This document shows, piece after piece, positions 1 through 8,486 of a stretch of 64,000 nt of DNA; position 1 is the stretch's first letter; every line of letters starts with the position of its first letter. The stretch is from Neorhizobium petrolearium (GTDB lineage: Bacteria > Pseudomonadota > Alphaproteobacteria > Rhizobiales > Rhizobiaceae). The position numbers and the translations under genes were made by a program. Location of the stretch: assembly GCF_017873175.1 (NCBI RefSeq), contig NZ_JAGGJW010000005.1, positions 310,001 through 374,000 on the forward strand. The letters run 5' to 3'. The notes beneath the pieces are model-generated. The model made no database searches. It was not told the origin of the DNA and saw nothing but the letters and a program-made list of their open reading frames with translations.

Positions 1-1
1 C

Positions 2-607
2 CTGTTGCGCTGGCTCGATCGTGACCCGCCGGATCTCGAGGCTGTTGCCCGCTCGGCCGAGCGCATCGCGCGCGACAGCCAGCGCGCCAGCGACATCATC
101 CAGAGCACGCGGTCCATGCTCGGCAAGCGGGCGCCGGTTCGTGAGCCGGTGTCGCTGGTCGATCTGGTCGGAGAGACGCGTGCGCTGATGGAGGGCGAGC
201 TTGCCAGGAACCGGATCACGTTCGAGACCCGCACAGCATCCAACATATCCCCCGTCAGTGCCGTCCGGATCGAGCTGCAACAAGTGTTGATCAACCTTAT
301 CACGAATGCCATCCAGGCCATGGGCGAGACGCCGGACGAACTGCGGCGGATCTCGGTCTTTATCGAACCGGCTGCTGCGGAAACTGTGGCAGTCCGCATT
401 CATGACAGCGGCCCTGGCCTCAGCGCGGACATCCTCGCGAAATTGTTCAAGCCGTTTCACACCACCAAGGACACCGGCCTCGGCATGGGCCTTGCCATCT
501 GCCGCAGCATGCTGGAAGCCCGTGGCGGCGCCCTGACCGCCAGCAATCACGCCGAAGGCGGCGCCCTGTTCGAAATGATCGTACCGATCGAGGCCCTCGA
601 TGAATGA
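2..607 (+). CDS. Sensor histidine kinase, C-terminal part (5' truncated by window edge)
   Basis: The reading frame is open from the first bases, so the start lies outside the window. About 200 residues remain: the end of the dimerisation helices followed by a HATPase_c domain. Visible ATP-binding motifs are the N box (NLITNAIQAMG, near residue 100), the G1 box (DSGPGLS) and the G2 box (GLGMGLAICRS). The phosphoacceptor histidine and any PAS/heme sensor domain are upstream and unseen. It overlaps the following FixJ-type regulator by 8 bases (ATGAATGA), so the two very likely form a translationally coupled FixL/FixJ-type pair. The family is confident; the oxygen- or redox-sensing role is inferred from the partner. 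Confidence 0.85.
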   Translation: MLRWLDRDPPDLEAVARSAERIARDSQRASDIIQSTRSMLGKRAPVREPVSLVDLVGETRALMEGELARNRITFETRTASNISPVSAVRIELQQVLINLITNAIQAMGETPDELRRISVFIEPAAAETVAVRIHDSGPGLSADILAKLFKPFHTTKDTGLGMGLAICRSMLEARGGALTASNHAEGGALFEMIVPIEALDE

Positions 608-1241
608 CGCCAAGAAGTCTGCAAAAGCCCCGGCAAACGACACACCCGTCGTCTATATCGTTGATGACGACCCCTCTATACGCGAGGCGCTGGTCGATCT
701 TTTCCTGTCGACCCGCACGGATGCGACATCCTTCGAAAGCGCGCAGGACCTGCTCGATAATGCCGATCTCAAACGACCGGGCTGTATCCTGCTCGACGTG
801 AGATTGCCCGGTGCGAATGGCCTGGATTTCCAGCTGCATCTGGAAAAGCTCGGCAACCAGATGCCGATCATCTTCATGACCGGCCATGGCGACATACCGA
901 TGAGTGTGCGCGCGATGAAAGCCGGCGCGGTCGATTTCCTCGCCAAACCGTTCCGGGACCAGGACATTCTTGATGCCGTTGCGGCGGCGTTTAAGAAGGA
1001 CCGGGAAGTCCGCCTGCAATCTGCAGCCAATGATGCTGTCGCCAAGCTGGCCAGTACATTGACGCCCCGCGAACATGAAGTTATGGCGGCCGTGGTCAAG
1101 GGCCTGATGAACAAACAGATCGCCTTCAACCTTGGCATCAGCGAGATCACGGTCAAACTGCATCGCGGCAATGTGATGCGCAAGATGGAGGCGCGCTCGG
1201 TGGCGGATCTGGTGCGCAAGGCCGAGTTGCTGGGGCTTTGA
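600..1241 (+). CDS. FixJ-type response regulator (receiver + LuxR HTH)
   Basis: A 213-residue two-domain regulator. The receiver domain has the acidic triad DDD at 22-24, the phosphoacceptor D66 in the ILLDVRLPG stretch and the conserved K116 in AKPF. The C-terminal LuxR/NarL-type HTH spans about 153-196 (LTPREHEVM, then SEITVKLHRGNVMRKM). Size and layout match FixJ and related TodT/NodW-type regulators. The start overlaps the kinase stop, so it is probably phosphorylated by that kinase. In rhizobia such pairs control microaerobic and denitrification genes, and the adjoining nap/nor island fits this, but targets cannot be read from the sequence. Confidence 0.88.
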   Translation: MNDAKKSAKAPANDTPVVYIVDDDPSIREALVDLFLSTRTDATSFESAQDLLDNADLKRPGCILLDVRLPGANGLDFQLHLEKLGNQMPIIFMTGHGDIPMSVRAMKAGAVDFLAKPFRDQDILDAVAAAFKKDREVRLQSAANDAVAKLASTLTPREHEVMAAVVKGLMNKQIAFNLGISEITVKLHRGNVMRKMEARSVADLVRKAELLGL

Positions 1242-1258
1242 ATTCAAAAACCTAGACA

Positions 1259-1273
1259 CTTGTATGGTACAAG
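1259..1273. promoter_or_regulatory. Inverted repeat CTTGTA-TGG-TACAAG (operator candidate)
   Basis: A perfect 6-bp inverted repeat with a 3-base centre, lying between the FixJ-type gene and the lone receiver gene, about 42 bases before the GTG of the latter. It has no T-run, so an operator is more likely than a terminator. The cognate protein is unknown. Confidence 0.35.
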
Positions 1274-1314
1274 GCCCTTTCTGTAAGTCGTATATGATGG
1301 GCAGTTGAATTGAT

Positions 1315-1704
1315 GTGGCAAGGCCCAAAAAATTGTCCAGAAAACCAGTCATAGCAATCGTTGACGACGATCAGTCGATCCGCGAAGCCCTTGACGATCT
1401 CGTTTTGTCATGCGGCTACAGGAGCCGACTGTTTAGCTCGGCGGAAGCTTTCCTCGCCGATGATGATCGCGCTGCGATCGATTGCATGCTCGTGGATGTC
1501 AAAATGCCGGGCCTGAGCGGCATCGAATTGCAGGCGGTGTTGAATTCGCAGAATGCACCCAAGCCGCCAATGATTTTCATGACGTCCTATCGGGACGAAC
1601 GAACGCGGGCGGCTGCGATGGACGGCGGCGCTTTTGCCTTTCTCGGCAAGCCAGTCGACTTCGACCAATTGGTGCGGTGTCTGGAACAGGCGCTGAAGCA
1701 CTGA
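1315..1704 (+). CDS. Stand-alone receiver-domain response regulator
   Basis: A 129-residue protein consisting of a single receiver domain: DDD near residues 17-19, phosphoacceptor Asp in MLVDVKMPG, and the conserved Lys in GKPV. There is no output domain. The start is a GTG; an ATG two bases earlier is out of frame. It resembles the FixJ receiver just upstream (VDDDQSIREAL versus VDDDPSIREAL), which suggests a partial duplication. Such CheY-like proteins act by protein contact or as phosphate sinks. Placed after a kinase/FixJ pair, it could compete for phosphoryl groups; this role is inference. Confidence 0.8.
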   Translation: MARPKKLSRKPVIAIVDDDQSIREALDDLVLSCGYRSRLFSSAEAFLADDDRAAIDCMLVDVKMPGLSGIELQAVLNSQNAPKPPMIFMTSYRDERTRAAAMDGGAFAFLGKPVDFDQLVRCLEQALKH

Positions 1705-1735
1705 AGATATGCCGATGTTATCCAGGAGCAAAAGC

Positions 1736-2041
1736 ATGGCCCACAACTGCTCTCACACGTCCACCATCCGCCCAGTTCGCCCCACGACGCTTGGCTGCGA
1801 GGAGTGCCTCAAGACCGGACAGGTCTGGCTCCATCTCAGGCTTTGCCGCGAATGCGGTCATGTCGGCTGCTGCGACCAGTCCCCTGGACGCCATGCGACC
1901 GGACATTTCCACGCCACCCGTCATCCGATCATCGAAGGCTACGACCCGCCGAAAGGCTGGGGCTGGTGCTATGTTGATGAGATGGTCGTGGACTTGCCGG
2001 ATCAGACACCCCAGCGCGGGCCCATACCTAGATACTACTGA
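1736..2041 (+). CDS. UBP-type zinc finger protein
   Basis: A protein of about 101 residues made almost entirely of a UBP (ubiquitin-hydrolase-type) zinc finger. It has the expected Cys/His array: CEECL, CRECGHVGCCD, then HATGHFHATRHP. The start at 1736 (MAHNCSHT) is preferred over an in-frame ATG at 1709 because an AGGAG-like ribosome site sits just before it. In eukaryotes this fold binds the ubiquitin C terminus. Bacterial stand-alone copies are widespread but poorly characterised, and they often sit beside thioredoxin-reductase-like flavoproteins, as here (54 bases upstream). The function is not known. Confidence 0.82.
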   Translation: MAHNCSHTSTIRPVRPTTLGCEECLKTGQVWLHLRLCRECGHVGCCDQSPGRHATGHFHATRHPIIEGYDPPKGWGWCYVDEMVVDLPDQTPQRGPIPRYY

Positions 2042-2095
2042 CACCTTCCTGAACTCGGTAGCACTGTTCCAGTGGCATCACGAATCGGAGACGTT

Positions 2096-3775
2096 ATGGC
2101 AGATCTCAGCGCGCGCCAGCATCAGATGTTTCCGGTGCTCAATTCCCACCAACTCCAGACGGCCAGGCGCTTCGCCAGTGGTGAGCCAAGGCATTTCGCG
2201 CCTGGCGAGTTCGTCTATAAAGTCGGCGATCACGCGGCACCCGCCTGGCTGGTGCTTGATGGCTCGATGGATGTGTTCCGCCACGAAGGGCTGTCCGGTG
2301 AGGCACCGATCATCACGCATGGGGTCGGCCAGTTGTCCGGCGAGGTTAACCAATTGTCGGGTCGTCCGACGCTGGCTGGTGCGCGTGCCGGAGCTGAGGG
2401 TTGCGTCGCCCTGCCCTTTGATTCAGCGCATCTACGCGCCCTGGTGATCGGATCGGCCGATATCGGGGAAATCATCATGCGCGCCTTCATCCTGCGCCGC
2501 GTCGGCCTTATCGATGCCGGCGCCGGCTCGGTTCTGATCGGTGCTACGGGCAACGCCGCGCTGTCGCGCCTGCAGGGCTTTCTCGCCCGCAGCGCCTTTC
2601 CATATATCGTGCTCGATGCTTCCACCAATAGCGAAGGCCGTGCCCTGATTGAGCGTTTGGGTGTGCTCAGCTCCGAATTGCCCCTCATGGTTTGCCCCAA
2701 TGGCACCGTGCTGAAGAACCCGACGGATACAGAAGCTGCCGCCTGCCTGGGTATGACCCCGGAGCTTATACCCGGTAAGCTATATGACGTCGCCGTGGTC
2801 GGCGCCGGCCCGGCCGGGCTCGCCACTGCAGTATATGCCGCGTCCGAGGGCCTCGACGTCATCGTCATCGACGAGCGCTCGGTCGGCGGACAGGCTGGGG
2901 CCTCGTCGAGGATCGAAAACTATCTCGGCTTTCCAACCGGCATATCAGGCCAAGCTCTGGCAGGTCGCGCCTACAACCAGGCCCTGAAGTTCGGCGCCGA
3001 ACTGGTCCTGCCTGTCGAAGTCAACAGCCTGGTCCCGCCAGCGGACGGTGCCGGAGCACTGACACTCGACCTTGCCGGCGACAAGGCCGTGCACGCCCGC
3101 AGCGTGGTCATCGCTTCCGGTGCCCGATACCGGCGGCCAGACGTAGCCAATATCGCGACCTTTGAAGGCAACGGCATTTCCTACTGGGCCTCGCCGATCG
3201 AGGCAAGGCTGTGCGCCGGCAAAGAAGTGGCGCTGGTTGGTGGCGGTAATTCGGCCGGCCAAGCCATCGTCTTTCTTGCACCCCAGGTGAAAAAGCTGCA
3301 TCTCGTCGTCCGGCGCGCGCTGGAAGAGACAATGTCTCAATATCTGATCGATCGCATTAAAGCCCTGCCCAATGTCGTGTGGCACATGCATTGCGAAGTG
3401 GAGGCGATCGATGGTGATCGCGCCACGGGACTCACGTCCGCTACCGTGCGCAACCGGCTGGATGGCAGCGAACAGAAGCTGCCGCTTCACCATCTGTTCC
3501 TCTTCATCGGAGCCGATCCCAACGCGGGTTGGATCGGCGACCGCGTGCAGTCTGATGAGAAGGGCTTCATCGTCACCGGCCAATCCTTCGATACGCTTTG
3601 CGGCTTCACCCGCAAGCCGCCACCGCTCGAAACCAGCGTGCCGAACGTCTTTGCCATTGGCGATGTCCGGGCCGGATCGACAAAGCGCGTCGCAGCCGCG
3701 GTCGGGGAAGGTGCTGCCGTCGTCTCCCAGATCCACGCCGCCCTGAGTTTGATGAATACCCAGGTTAAACGCTAG
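2096..3775 (+). CDS. Cyclic-nucleotide-domain/thioredoxin-reductase-like flavoprotein
   Basis: About 559 residues. A cNMP-binding-like domain (about 15-130) is followed by a thioredoxin/glutaredoxin-like segment (about 150-225) and a TrxR-type FAD/NAD(P)H module: FAD motif GAGPAG at 236-241 and nucleotide motif GGGNSAGQA at 382-390. At the place where thioredoxin reductases carry CxxC the sequence reads YWASPIEARLC (363-373), so the redox-active cysteine pair is absent. The start at 2096 has GGAG five bases upstream; a GTG at 2072 is the alternative. It is probably an NAD(P)H-dependent oxidoreductase with regulatory cNMP-like input. The partner is unknown, possibly the adjacent zinc finger protein. 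Confidence 0.8.
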   Translation: MADLSARQHQMFPVLNSHQLQTARRFASGEPRHFAPGEFVYKVGDHAAPAWLVLDGSMDVFRHEGLSGEAPIITHGVGQLSGEVNQLSGRPTLAGARAGAEGCVALPFDSAHLRALVIGSADIGEIIMRAFILRRVGLIDAGAGSVLIGATGNAALSRLQGFLARSAFPYIVLDASTNSEGRALIERLGVLSSELPLMVCPNGTVLKNPTDTEAAACLGMTPELIPGKLYDVAVVGAGPAGLATAVYAASEGLDVIVIDERSVGGQAGASSRIENYLGFPTGISGQALAGRAYNQALKFGAELVLPVEVNSLVPPADGAGALTLDLAGDKAVHARSVVIASGARYRRPDVANIATFEGNGISYWASPIEARLCAGKEVALVGGGNSAGQAIVFLAPQVKKLHLVVRRALEETMSQYLIDRIKALPNVVWHMHCEVEAIDGDRATGLTSATVRNRLDGSEQKLPLHHLFLFIGADPNAGWIGDRVQSDEKGFIVTGQSFDTLCGFTRKPPPLETSVPNVFAIGDVRAGSTKRVAAAVGEGAAVVSQIHAALSLMNTQVKR

Positions 3776-3862
3776 GATGCGGCCCCTCCACGAATACAAA
3801 CGATCCGCAGGGAGTTGCTGGCGGCTCGAAAAAGTCGCTCCTTGACAGGTATCCAGCTTGAA

Positions 3863-3886
3863 AGGGAGGCCGCTCCCCCTTTTCCC
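3863..3886. terminator. Possible terminator between convergent genes
   Basis: A short GGGAG-GCCG-CTCCC hairpin followed on the plus strand by CCTTTT, lying between the stop of the flavoprotein gene and the stop of napC. The stem is only five base pairs, so support is modest. Confidence 0.35.
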
Positions 3887-4591
3887 TCATTCAATGCTTG
3901 CCAGACCGGAGTGGGCTTGATCCATCGCCCGCCGCAGGTCATCCACCGCGGAAGCACTGGGAAGGACTTCGCCTTCCAGCTCATCGGGCATCTGCCATCC
4001 CGGGTTGACGCCTTGCATGTTCGGCAGTTCGTGAGCGATGCCTTTATGGCAGTCTATGCAGGTCGCCCTCCCGCTCAGGAGATATCGCGTGTGGATATCC
4101 GCGGCGCGTTCGGTCTGCTTCGAAAGGTCCATGGCTATCGAAGAATGGCAGTTGCGGCACTCGAGGCTGTCGTTGGCCTTCAGCCGAGCCCATTCGTGCT
4201 GCGCAAGTCGCAGACGTTCGTCGAGGAATTTCTGGCGCGTGTTGATGGTGCCGAAGATCTTGCCCCATACCTCCTTGGAAGCTTGCATCTTGCGCGCGAT
4301 CTTGTCTGTCCAGTTATGCGGCACATGGCAATCGGGACAGGATGCGCGCACGCCGGACCGGTTGGAGAAATGGATCGTCCGCGTCAGTTCCTCGTAGACG
4401 TTCGCCTGCATCTCGTGACATCCGGTACAGAACTTCTCTGTATTGGTCAGCTCCAGCGCGGTGTTGAACGCGCCCCAGAAGATCACCCCGCCGACGAAAC
4501 CGCCAAGTGTCAGGAAGGCAAGGCTCAGAGTGCCCGCCGGCGTGGTGAGGATCTTCCATATCCACGCCGCAAGATTTCTTATCCGTCCCAT
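3887..4591 (-). CDS. napC: Tetraheme cytochrome c quinol dehydrogenase NapC
   Basis: A 234-residue NapC/NirT-family protein with one N-terminal membrane anchor (about 20-45) and four CxxCH heme sites at 55-59, 85-89, 145-149 and 178-182. It oxidises ubiquinol in the membrane and passes electrons to periplasmic NapB/NapA. An in-frame GTG at 4621 would extend it into napB. The ATG at 4591, four bases past the napB stop and preceded by AGGGTG, is preferred. It is the last gene of the nap operon. Because NapC draws on ubiquinol, the nearby anaerobic ubiquinone genes are relevant. Confidence 0.95.
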   Translation of the reverse strand: MGRIRNLAAWIWKILTTPAGTLSLAFLTLGGFVGGVIFWGAFNTALELTNTEKFCTGCHEMQANVYEELTRTIHFSNRSGVRASCPDCHVPHNWTDKIARKMQASKEVWGKIFGTINTRQKFLDERLRLAQHEWARLKANDSLECRNCHSSIAMDLSKQTERAADIHTRYLLSGRATCIDCHKGIAHELPNMQGVNPGWQMPDELEGEVLPSASAVDDLRRAMDQAHSGLASIE

Positions 4592-4595
4592 CACC

Positions 4596-5087
4596 CTATT
4601 TGCCCCCCAGATGCTCGACACCCATCTGGCTCATGTCCCGGAACGTGTTGCCGACGAGCGGATTCACTTCCGCCTGGGGAACATGGCATGCCGTGCAAAA
4701 ATAGCGGCGCGGCGAGACGTCCGCGAGCATCTGTCCCTCCCGCGTCATGTAGTGGGTGACGCTGATCATCGGTGCGCCCGCCCCTTCCGTGAACTCCCGC
4801 TTGTGACAGGAAAGACAGCGGTTCGTGTTGACCGACAACTGATAGCCTTCGATCGAGTGCGGAATGACCGGAGGCTGATCGGGGTATGCCCGCATCTTGC
4901 GTATGTCGTCCACGTTCCACTTGGGCATCGGGCGGGCGGGCACCGTCTCCATGGCCTGCGACGGTCCCGACAATTGCGGGACTATCTGGGCTGCGGCAAG
5001 CGTCGCCATGAACGCGACCGCAAAGGCCGTGACTACGATTCGAAAGGAACCAAAGCTCAGACGGCTGGAACGATCTTGACTGCGCAT
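4596..5087 (-). CDS. napB: Diheme cytochrome c NapB, nitrate reductase small subunit
   Basis: A 163-residue periplasmic cytochrome with a signal sequence (about 15-33, ending FMATLAAAQ) and two CxxCH heme motifs, CLSCH at 91-95 and CTACH at 131-135. It accepts electrons from NapC and delivers them to the catalytic subunit NapA. The start overlaps the end of napA by 31 bases, indicating translational coupling within the nap operon. Length and heme spacing are normal for the family. Confidence 0.95.
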   Translation of the reverse strand: MRSQDRSSRLSFGSFRIVVTAFAVAFMATLAAAQIVPQLSGPSQAMETVPARPMPKWNVDDIRKMRAYPDQPPVIPHSIEGYQLSVNTNRCLSCHKREFTEGAGAPMISVTHYMTREGQMLADVSPRRYFCTACHVPQAEVNPLVGNTFRDMSQMGVEHLGGK

Positions 5088-7561
5088 TTCTTGAAATCCG
5101 TCTGTTTGGAGATGGGATCGGTGGCGTCAAGCGTGACCTTGTTGATCAGTTGGCTGGCGTCGAACCAGGGCACGAAGATCACGCCCGGCGGCATACGGTT
5201 GCGCCCGCGGGTTTCCACCCGGGACCGGATTTCACCGCGCCGGGAGACGATCCTGATTTCGGCGCCCTGATTGATGCCCCGCTTTCGGGCATCGTCGGCA
5301 TTCATGAAGCAGCGGGCGCCGGGAAAGGCCCTGTACAATTCCGGCACGCGCATGGTCATGGATCCGGAATGCCAATGTTCGAGCACGCGACCGGTTACCA
5401 GCCAGAAATCATATTCACCATCGGGAGACTCGGCGGGCGGCTCATAGGGAACGGCAAGAATCACGGCTTTGCCGTCCGGTCGCCCGTAGAAGCGTACGCC
5501 CTCGCCCGGCTTCACATAGGGATCGTAGCCCTCCCGATAGCGCCACCTGGTCTCTTGCCCATTGACGACGGGCCAGCGCAGACCCCGTTCCTGATGGTAG
5601 CGGTCGTAGGGCGCGAGGTCATGACCGTGACCCCGCCCGAACGAGGCATATTCCTCGAACAGCCCTTTCTGTATGTAGAAGCCGAAATCCTTGGCTTCAT
5701 TGTTTGCATAGTCCGGATCGATTTCGCTGAGCGGGAATTGATCGACCTGTCCGTTCTGGAACAGCACCTCGAACAGTGTTTTGCCACGATAATCGGGGTG
5801 CTTGTCCAATATATCCGCGGGCCAAACCTCGTCGGTGGTGAAGCGCTTTGAAAACTCCGCTATCTGCCAAAGATCGGACCGCGCATCGCCCGGAGCCTGC
5901 ACCAGTTGGTGCCAGACATGGGTGCGGCGCTCGGCATTGCCATAGGCTCCCTCCTTCTCCACCCACATGGCGGCGGGCAGGATCAGGTCTGCCGACATCG
6001 CCGTGATCGTCGGATAGGCATCGGAGACGACGATGAAATTGTCCGGGTTGCGGTAACCCTGATAGGTCTCGTTCTTGGTATTCGGGGCTGCCTGGACATT
6101 GTTGTTGACCTGCACCCAATAGAAGCTGAGCTTGCCGTCCTTCAACATGCGGTCCTGCTGGACGGCATGATACCCCGGCTTGTCGGGAAGCAGGCCTTCG
6201 GGAAGCTTCCACAACTCTTCCGCATGATGCCGGTGCTCGGGATTGGTGACGACCATATCGGCCGGCAGCCTATGCGCGAAGGTGCCGACTTCTCGAGCCG
6301 TTCCACAGGCGGACGGCTGGCCCGTGAGCGAGAAGGGGCTGTTTCCAGGCTCGGAAATCTTGCCGGTCAGCAGATGGAGATTGTAGACCATCTGGTTGGC
6401 CCACACCCCGCGGACATGCTGGTTGAAGCCCATGGTCCAGAGCGACATGACCTTCCGGTTCGGATCGGCATAAAGTTCGGCAAGCTGCTGCAAAAAGCCG
6501 GGATCGGCCCCGGTCAGTTCGGCGGTCTTTTCGAGCGTGTAGTCGGAAACGAATTTCTTGAAGGCGTCGAAATCGATCGGCTCCGTCTTGGTGGGGTCGC
6601 CGGCATTGGTGGCCTTGAGTTCCAGCGGGTCCTCGGGGCGCAGGCCATAGCCGATATTGTCCACGCCTTTCATGAAGGTCGTATGGTTGCGGACGAACTC
6701 CTCGTTGACCTTGCCGCTGGTGATGATGTGGTTTGCGATGTAGTTCAGGATGGCGAGATCCGTCCCGGGCGTGAAGATGATCGGTATGTCGGCGAGATCC
6801 ATGCTGCGATGGGTGAAGGTGGAAAGCACGGCAACCTTGACATGGCCGTGGCCGAGCCGCCGGTCCGCCACACGCGTCCAGAGAATCGGATGCATCTCCG
6901 CCATGTTCGAACCCCAAAGCACAAAGGCATCTGCGTTTTCGAAATCGTCATAACAGCCCATCGGCTCGTCCATGCCGAAGGTGCGCATGAACGCATAGGC
7001 CGCGGACGCCATACAGTGCCGGGCGTTGGGGTCGAGATTGTTGGAGCGGAACCCCGCCCGCATCAGCTTGGTCGCGGCATAACCTTCGAAGATGGTCCAT
7101 TGGCCGGAGCCGAACATTCCGACAGCGGTCGGTCCCTTTTCCGTCAGAACCTTCTTGCACTGCTCGGCCATCACGTCGAAGGCCTCGTCCCAGCTGACGG
7201 GCTCGAATTCGCCGTCCTTGGCGTATTGGCCGTTCCGCTTGCGCAGCAGGGGCTGGGTAAGCCGGTCCTCACCATACATGATCTTGGAAAGGAAATAGCC
7301 CTTGATACAGTTCAGGCCGCGGTTGACCTCCGCCTGCATGTCACCATGGGTGGCGACAACCTGGCCTTCCTTGACGCCGACCATGACGCCACAGCCCGTT
7401 CCGCAGAAACGACAGGGCGCCTTGGACCATTTGATCTCCAGCGCCTCCACGCCGCCCGGAACAGGTTGAGCGGCTGCCGGCAGGACGATCCCCGCGGTCG
7501 CAGCGGCAATGCCTGCCGCATGCGCCTTGATAAGATCACGCCGCGTCAGTTCTCCCTTCAT
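5057..7561 (-). CDS. napA: Periplasmic nitrate reductase catalytic subunit NapA
   Basis: 834 residues from the ATG at 7561, the usual NapA size. The longer open frame upstream overlaps napD and is not needed. A Tat leader has the twin arginine at 7-8 (TRRD) and a hydrophobic run to about 31. The [4Fe-4S] cysteines are C50, C53, C57 and C85, and the molybdenum-ligand cysteine is C183 in [10 protein letters not shown]-terminal molybdopterin-dinucleotide-binding domain follows. It reduces nitrate to nitrite in the periplasm with electrons from NapB. It overlaps napD by 26 bases and napB by 31, so the operon is tightly coupled. Confidence 0.97.
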   Translation of the reverse strand: MKGELTRRDLIKAHAAGIAAATAGIVLPAAAQPVPGGVEALEIKWSKAPCRFCGTGCGVMVGVKEGQVVATHGDMQAEVNRGLNCIKGYFLSKIMYGEDRLTQPLLRKRNGQYAKDGEFEPVSWDEAFDVMAEQCKKVLTEKGPTAVGMFGSGQWTIFEGYAATKLMRAGFRSNNLDPNARHCMASAAYAFMRTFGMDEPMGCYDDFENADAFVLWGSNMAEMHPILWTRVADRRLGHGHVKVAVLSTFTHRSMDLADIPIIFTPGTDLAILNYIANHIITSGKVNEEFVRNHTTFMKGVDNIGYGLRPEDPLELKATNAGDPTKTEPIDFDAFKKFVSDYTLEKTAELTGADPGFLQQLAELYADPNRKVMSLWTMGFNQHVRGVWANQMVYNLHLLTGKISEPGNSPFSLTGQPSACGTAREVGTFAHRLPADMVVTNPEHRHHAEELWKLPEGLLPDKPGYHAVQQDRMLKDGKLSFYWVQVNNNVQAAPNTKNETYQGYRNPDNFIVVSDAYPTITAMSADLILPAAMWVEKEGAYGNAERRTHVWHQLVQAPGDARSDLWQIAEFSKRFTTDEVWPADILDKHPDYRGKTLFEVLFQNGQVDQFPLSEIDPDYANNEAKDFGFYIQKGLFEEYASFGRGHGHDLAPYDRYHQERGLRWPVVNGQETRWRYREGYDPYVKPGEGVRFYGRPDGKAVILAVPYEPPAESPDGEYDFWLVTGRVLEHWHSGSMTMRVPELYRAFPGARCFMNADDARKRGINQGAEIRIVSRRGEIRSRVETRGRNRMPPGVIFVPWFDASQLINKVTLDATDPISKQTDFKKCAVKIVPAV

Positions 7562-7823
7562 CTGCGATACCCTCTTGCTCTTCGGAATGTTCAAAAACCA
7601 TGTTCGCGGCGACCACGCCGTCAATCGCCGAGATTGCCGACAAAGTCGCACCCAACTGGCCGCTACTATAGCCGTCGATGACGACAACCATCTTGCCGTC
7701 CTGAACGCCGTGAACCTCGACATCGCGCATCTCGGATATCGCCCAGCGAACGCGTTCCTGGTCTTGCGGCTTCATCACGATCACTGCGCTGGACACGTAG
7801 TAGCGCTGCTTCCCTTCAGACAT
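7536..7823 (-). CDS. napD: NapA signal-peptide chaperone NapD
   Basis: 95 residues from the ATG at 7823 ([15 protein letters not shown]). The frame continues upstream into the degraded napF region, but that part has no NapD character. NapD is a small ferredoxin-fold chaperone that binds the Tat leader of NapA so that cofactor insertion precedes export. The pattern [11 protein letters not shown], then GKMVVVIDG and [23 protein letters not shown] is typical. It overlaps the napA start by 26 bases. Confidence 0.93.
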   Translation of the reverse strand: MSEGKQRYYVSSAVIVMKPQDQERVRWAISEMRDVEVHGVQDGKMVVVIDGYSSGQLGATLSAISAIDGVVAANMVFEHSEEQEGIADEGRTDAA

Positions 7824-8105
7824 CGGATATCCCCCGGTTCCATGCGCATCGCGCCGACAGGGCAGACGCCTTGCCTGCATTGCAACCGGTGACGGCTTCG
7901 TTGTCGTTATCCGGAAGGAGCAGATCACCGCGTGCCGGCCAGGCGCCAATGACCTCGGCAGGACATCGTTCGGCCAGGACGCCGAAGCCCGTGTCTGCAT
8001 GGAACGAGCGGGTGCCAAAACCTCGAGGTCGGGCGCCCGTGTCTGACTTTACCCTGTCTGGCAGGATACGGTATCGGGTGAGGCGACGATCCTGCATGCC
8101 GAGCC
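7824..8105 (-). pseudogene. napF: Degraded napF-like ferredoxin remnant
   Basis: This is the position where rhizobial operons carry napF, between napE and napD. No frame here encodes an intact NapF (usually about 160 residues). One frame (8097 downward) reads ADTGFGVLAERCPAEVIGAW, which looks like a 4Fe-4S loop CxxCxxxCP with the early cysteines replaced. Near the 3' end the signal moves to another frame, where [19 protein letters not shown] (about 7885-7830) resembles a NapF C terminus. Point changes plus at least one small indel would explain this. The homology is judged by eye and the boundaries are approximate. Confidence 0.5.
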
Positions 8106-8297
8106 TCAGTGACCGGGGGGACCAGGAGGGCCGCTTATGATCTGGTACATCCAGACCAGGAAGCCGTATCCGCCGACCACGCCAACGGCGACGATAGGCC
8201 AGATGCCAAAGGCCAGGATGACAAACGTTAAAAGCTCAGCGCGCCTGCGGGATTTTGGCGCCCCATCCTTGAGTTGCTCCGTGGAAAAATTGACCAA
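8106..8297 (-). CDS. napE: Small membrane protein NapE
   Basis: 63 residues with a single transmembrane segment (about 22-52, containing FVILAFGIWPIVAVGVVGGY), which is characteristic of NapE. It begins the nap operon. The start is a TTG at 8297 with GGAGG five bases upstream; no ATG is available in frame. NapE's role is unclear; it is an accessory inner-membrane protein common in proteobacterial nap operons. Confidence 0.88.
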   Translation of the reverse strand: MVNFSTEQLKDGAPKSRRRAELLTFVILAFGIWPIVAVGVVGGYGFLVWMYQIISGPPGPPGH

Positions 8298-8437
8298 TCA
8301 ATCCTCCATGCTGCGCACTTTTTATGCAATCTACCATTGAATCGCTCAAAAAAAAGCCAAAACTGAAATGCGCATTGCCTTTTGGTTACCGAATGCATGC
8401 CTGCCGTTACTCGTCTGCATCTCTTTGCCTTGGCCTA

Positions 8438-8453
8438 TTTGCGCAAGCGCAAA
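8438..8453. promoter_or_regulatory. FNR/NnrR-type box TTTGCGCAAGCGCAAA
   Basis: A perfect 16-base inverted repeat (TTTGCG-CAAG-CGCAAA) fitting the TTG-N8-CAA core of the FNR/CRP superfamily and the TTGCG-N4-CGCAA form favoured by NO-responsive NnrR/DNR-type members. It lies between the divergent napE and ubiD genes, with its centre 41.5 bases before the ubiD ATG and about 148 bases before the napE start. Three related sites occur elsewhere in the island. Confidence 0.75.
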
Positions 8454-8486
8454 GACATCTGTTTTTTTCTTCTGAATCTGGCGGGG

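Noticed and set aside
447..1352. 301-codon minus-strand frame opposite the FixJ-type gene
   Set aside because: It is antisense to a regulator with complete receiver and HTH motifs.
5906..7681. Long plus-strand open frame of 591 codons opposite napA
   Set aside because: It lies antisense to napA, which has all expected cofactor motifs. The plus-strand translation is rich in Arg/Gly/His with no family pattern, as expected from GC-rich codon bias.
8335..8350. TTGAATCGCTCAA near the napE promoter as an FNR box
   Set aside because: The spacing between the TTG and CAA halves is 7, not 8, bases, so it does not match the FNR/NnrR core. The site at 8438 is a full match.
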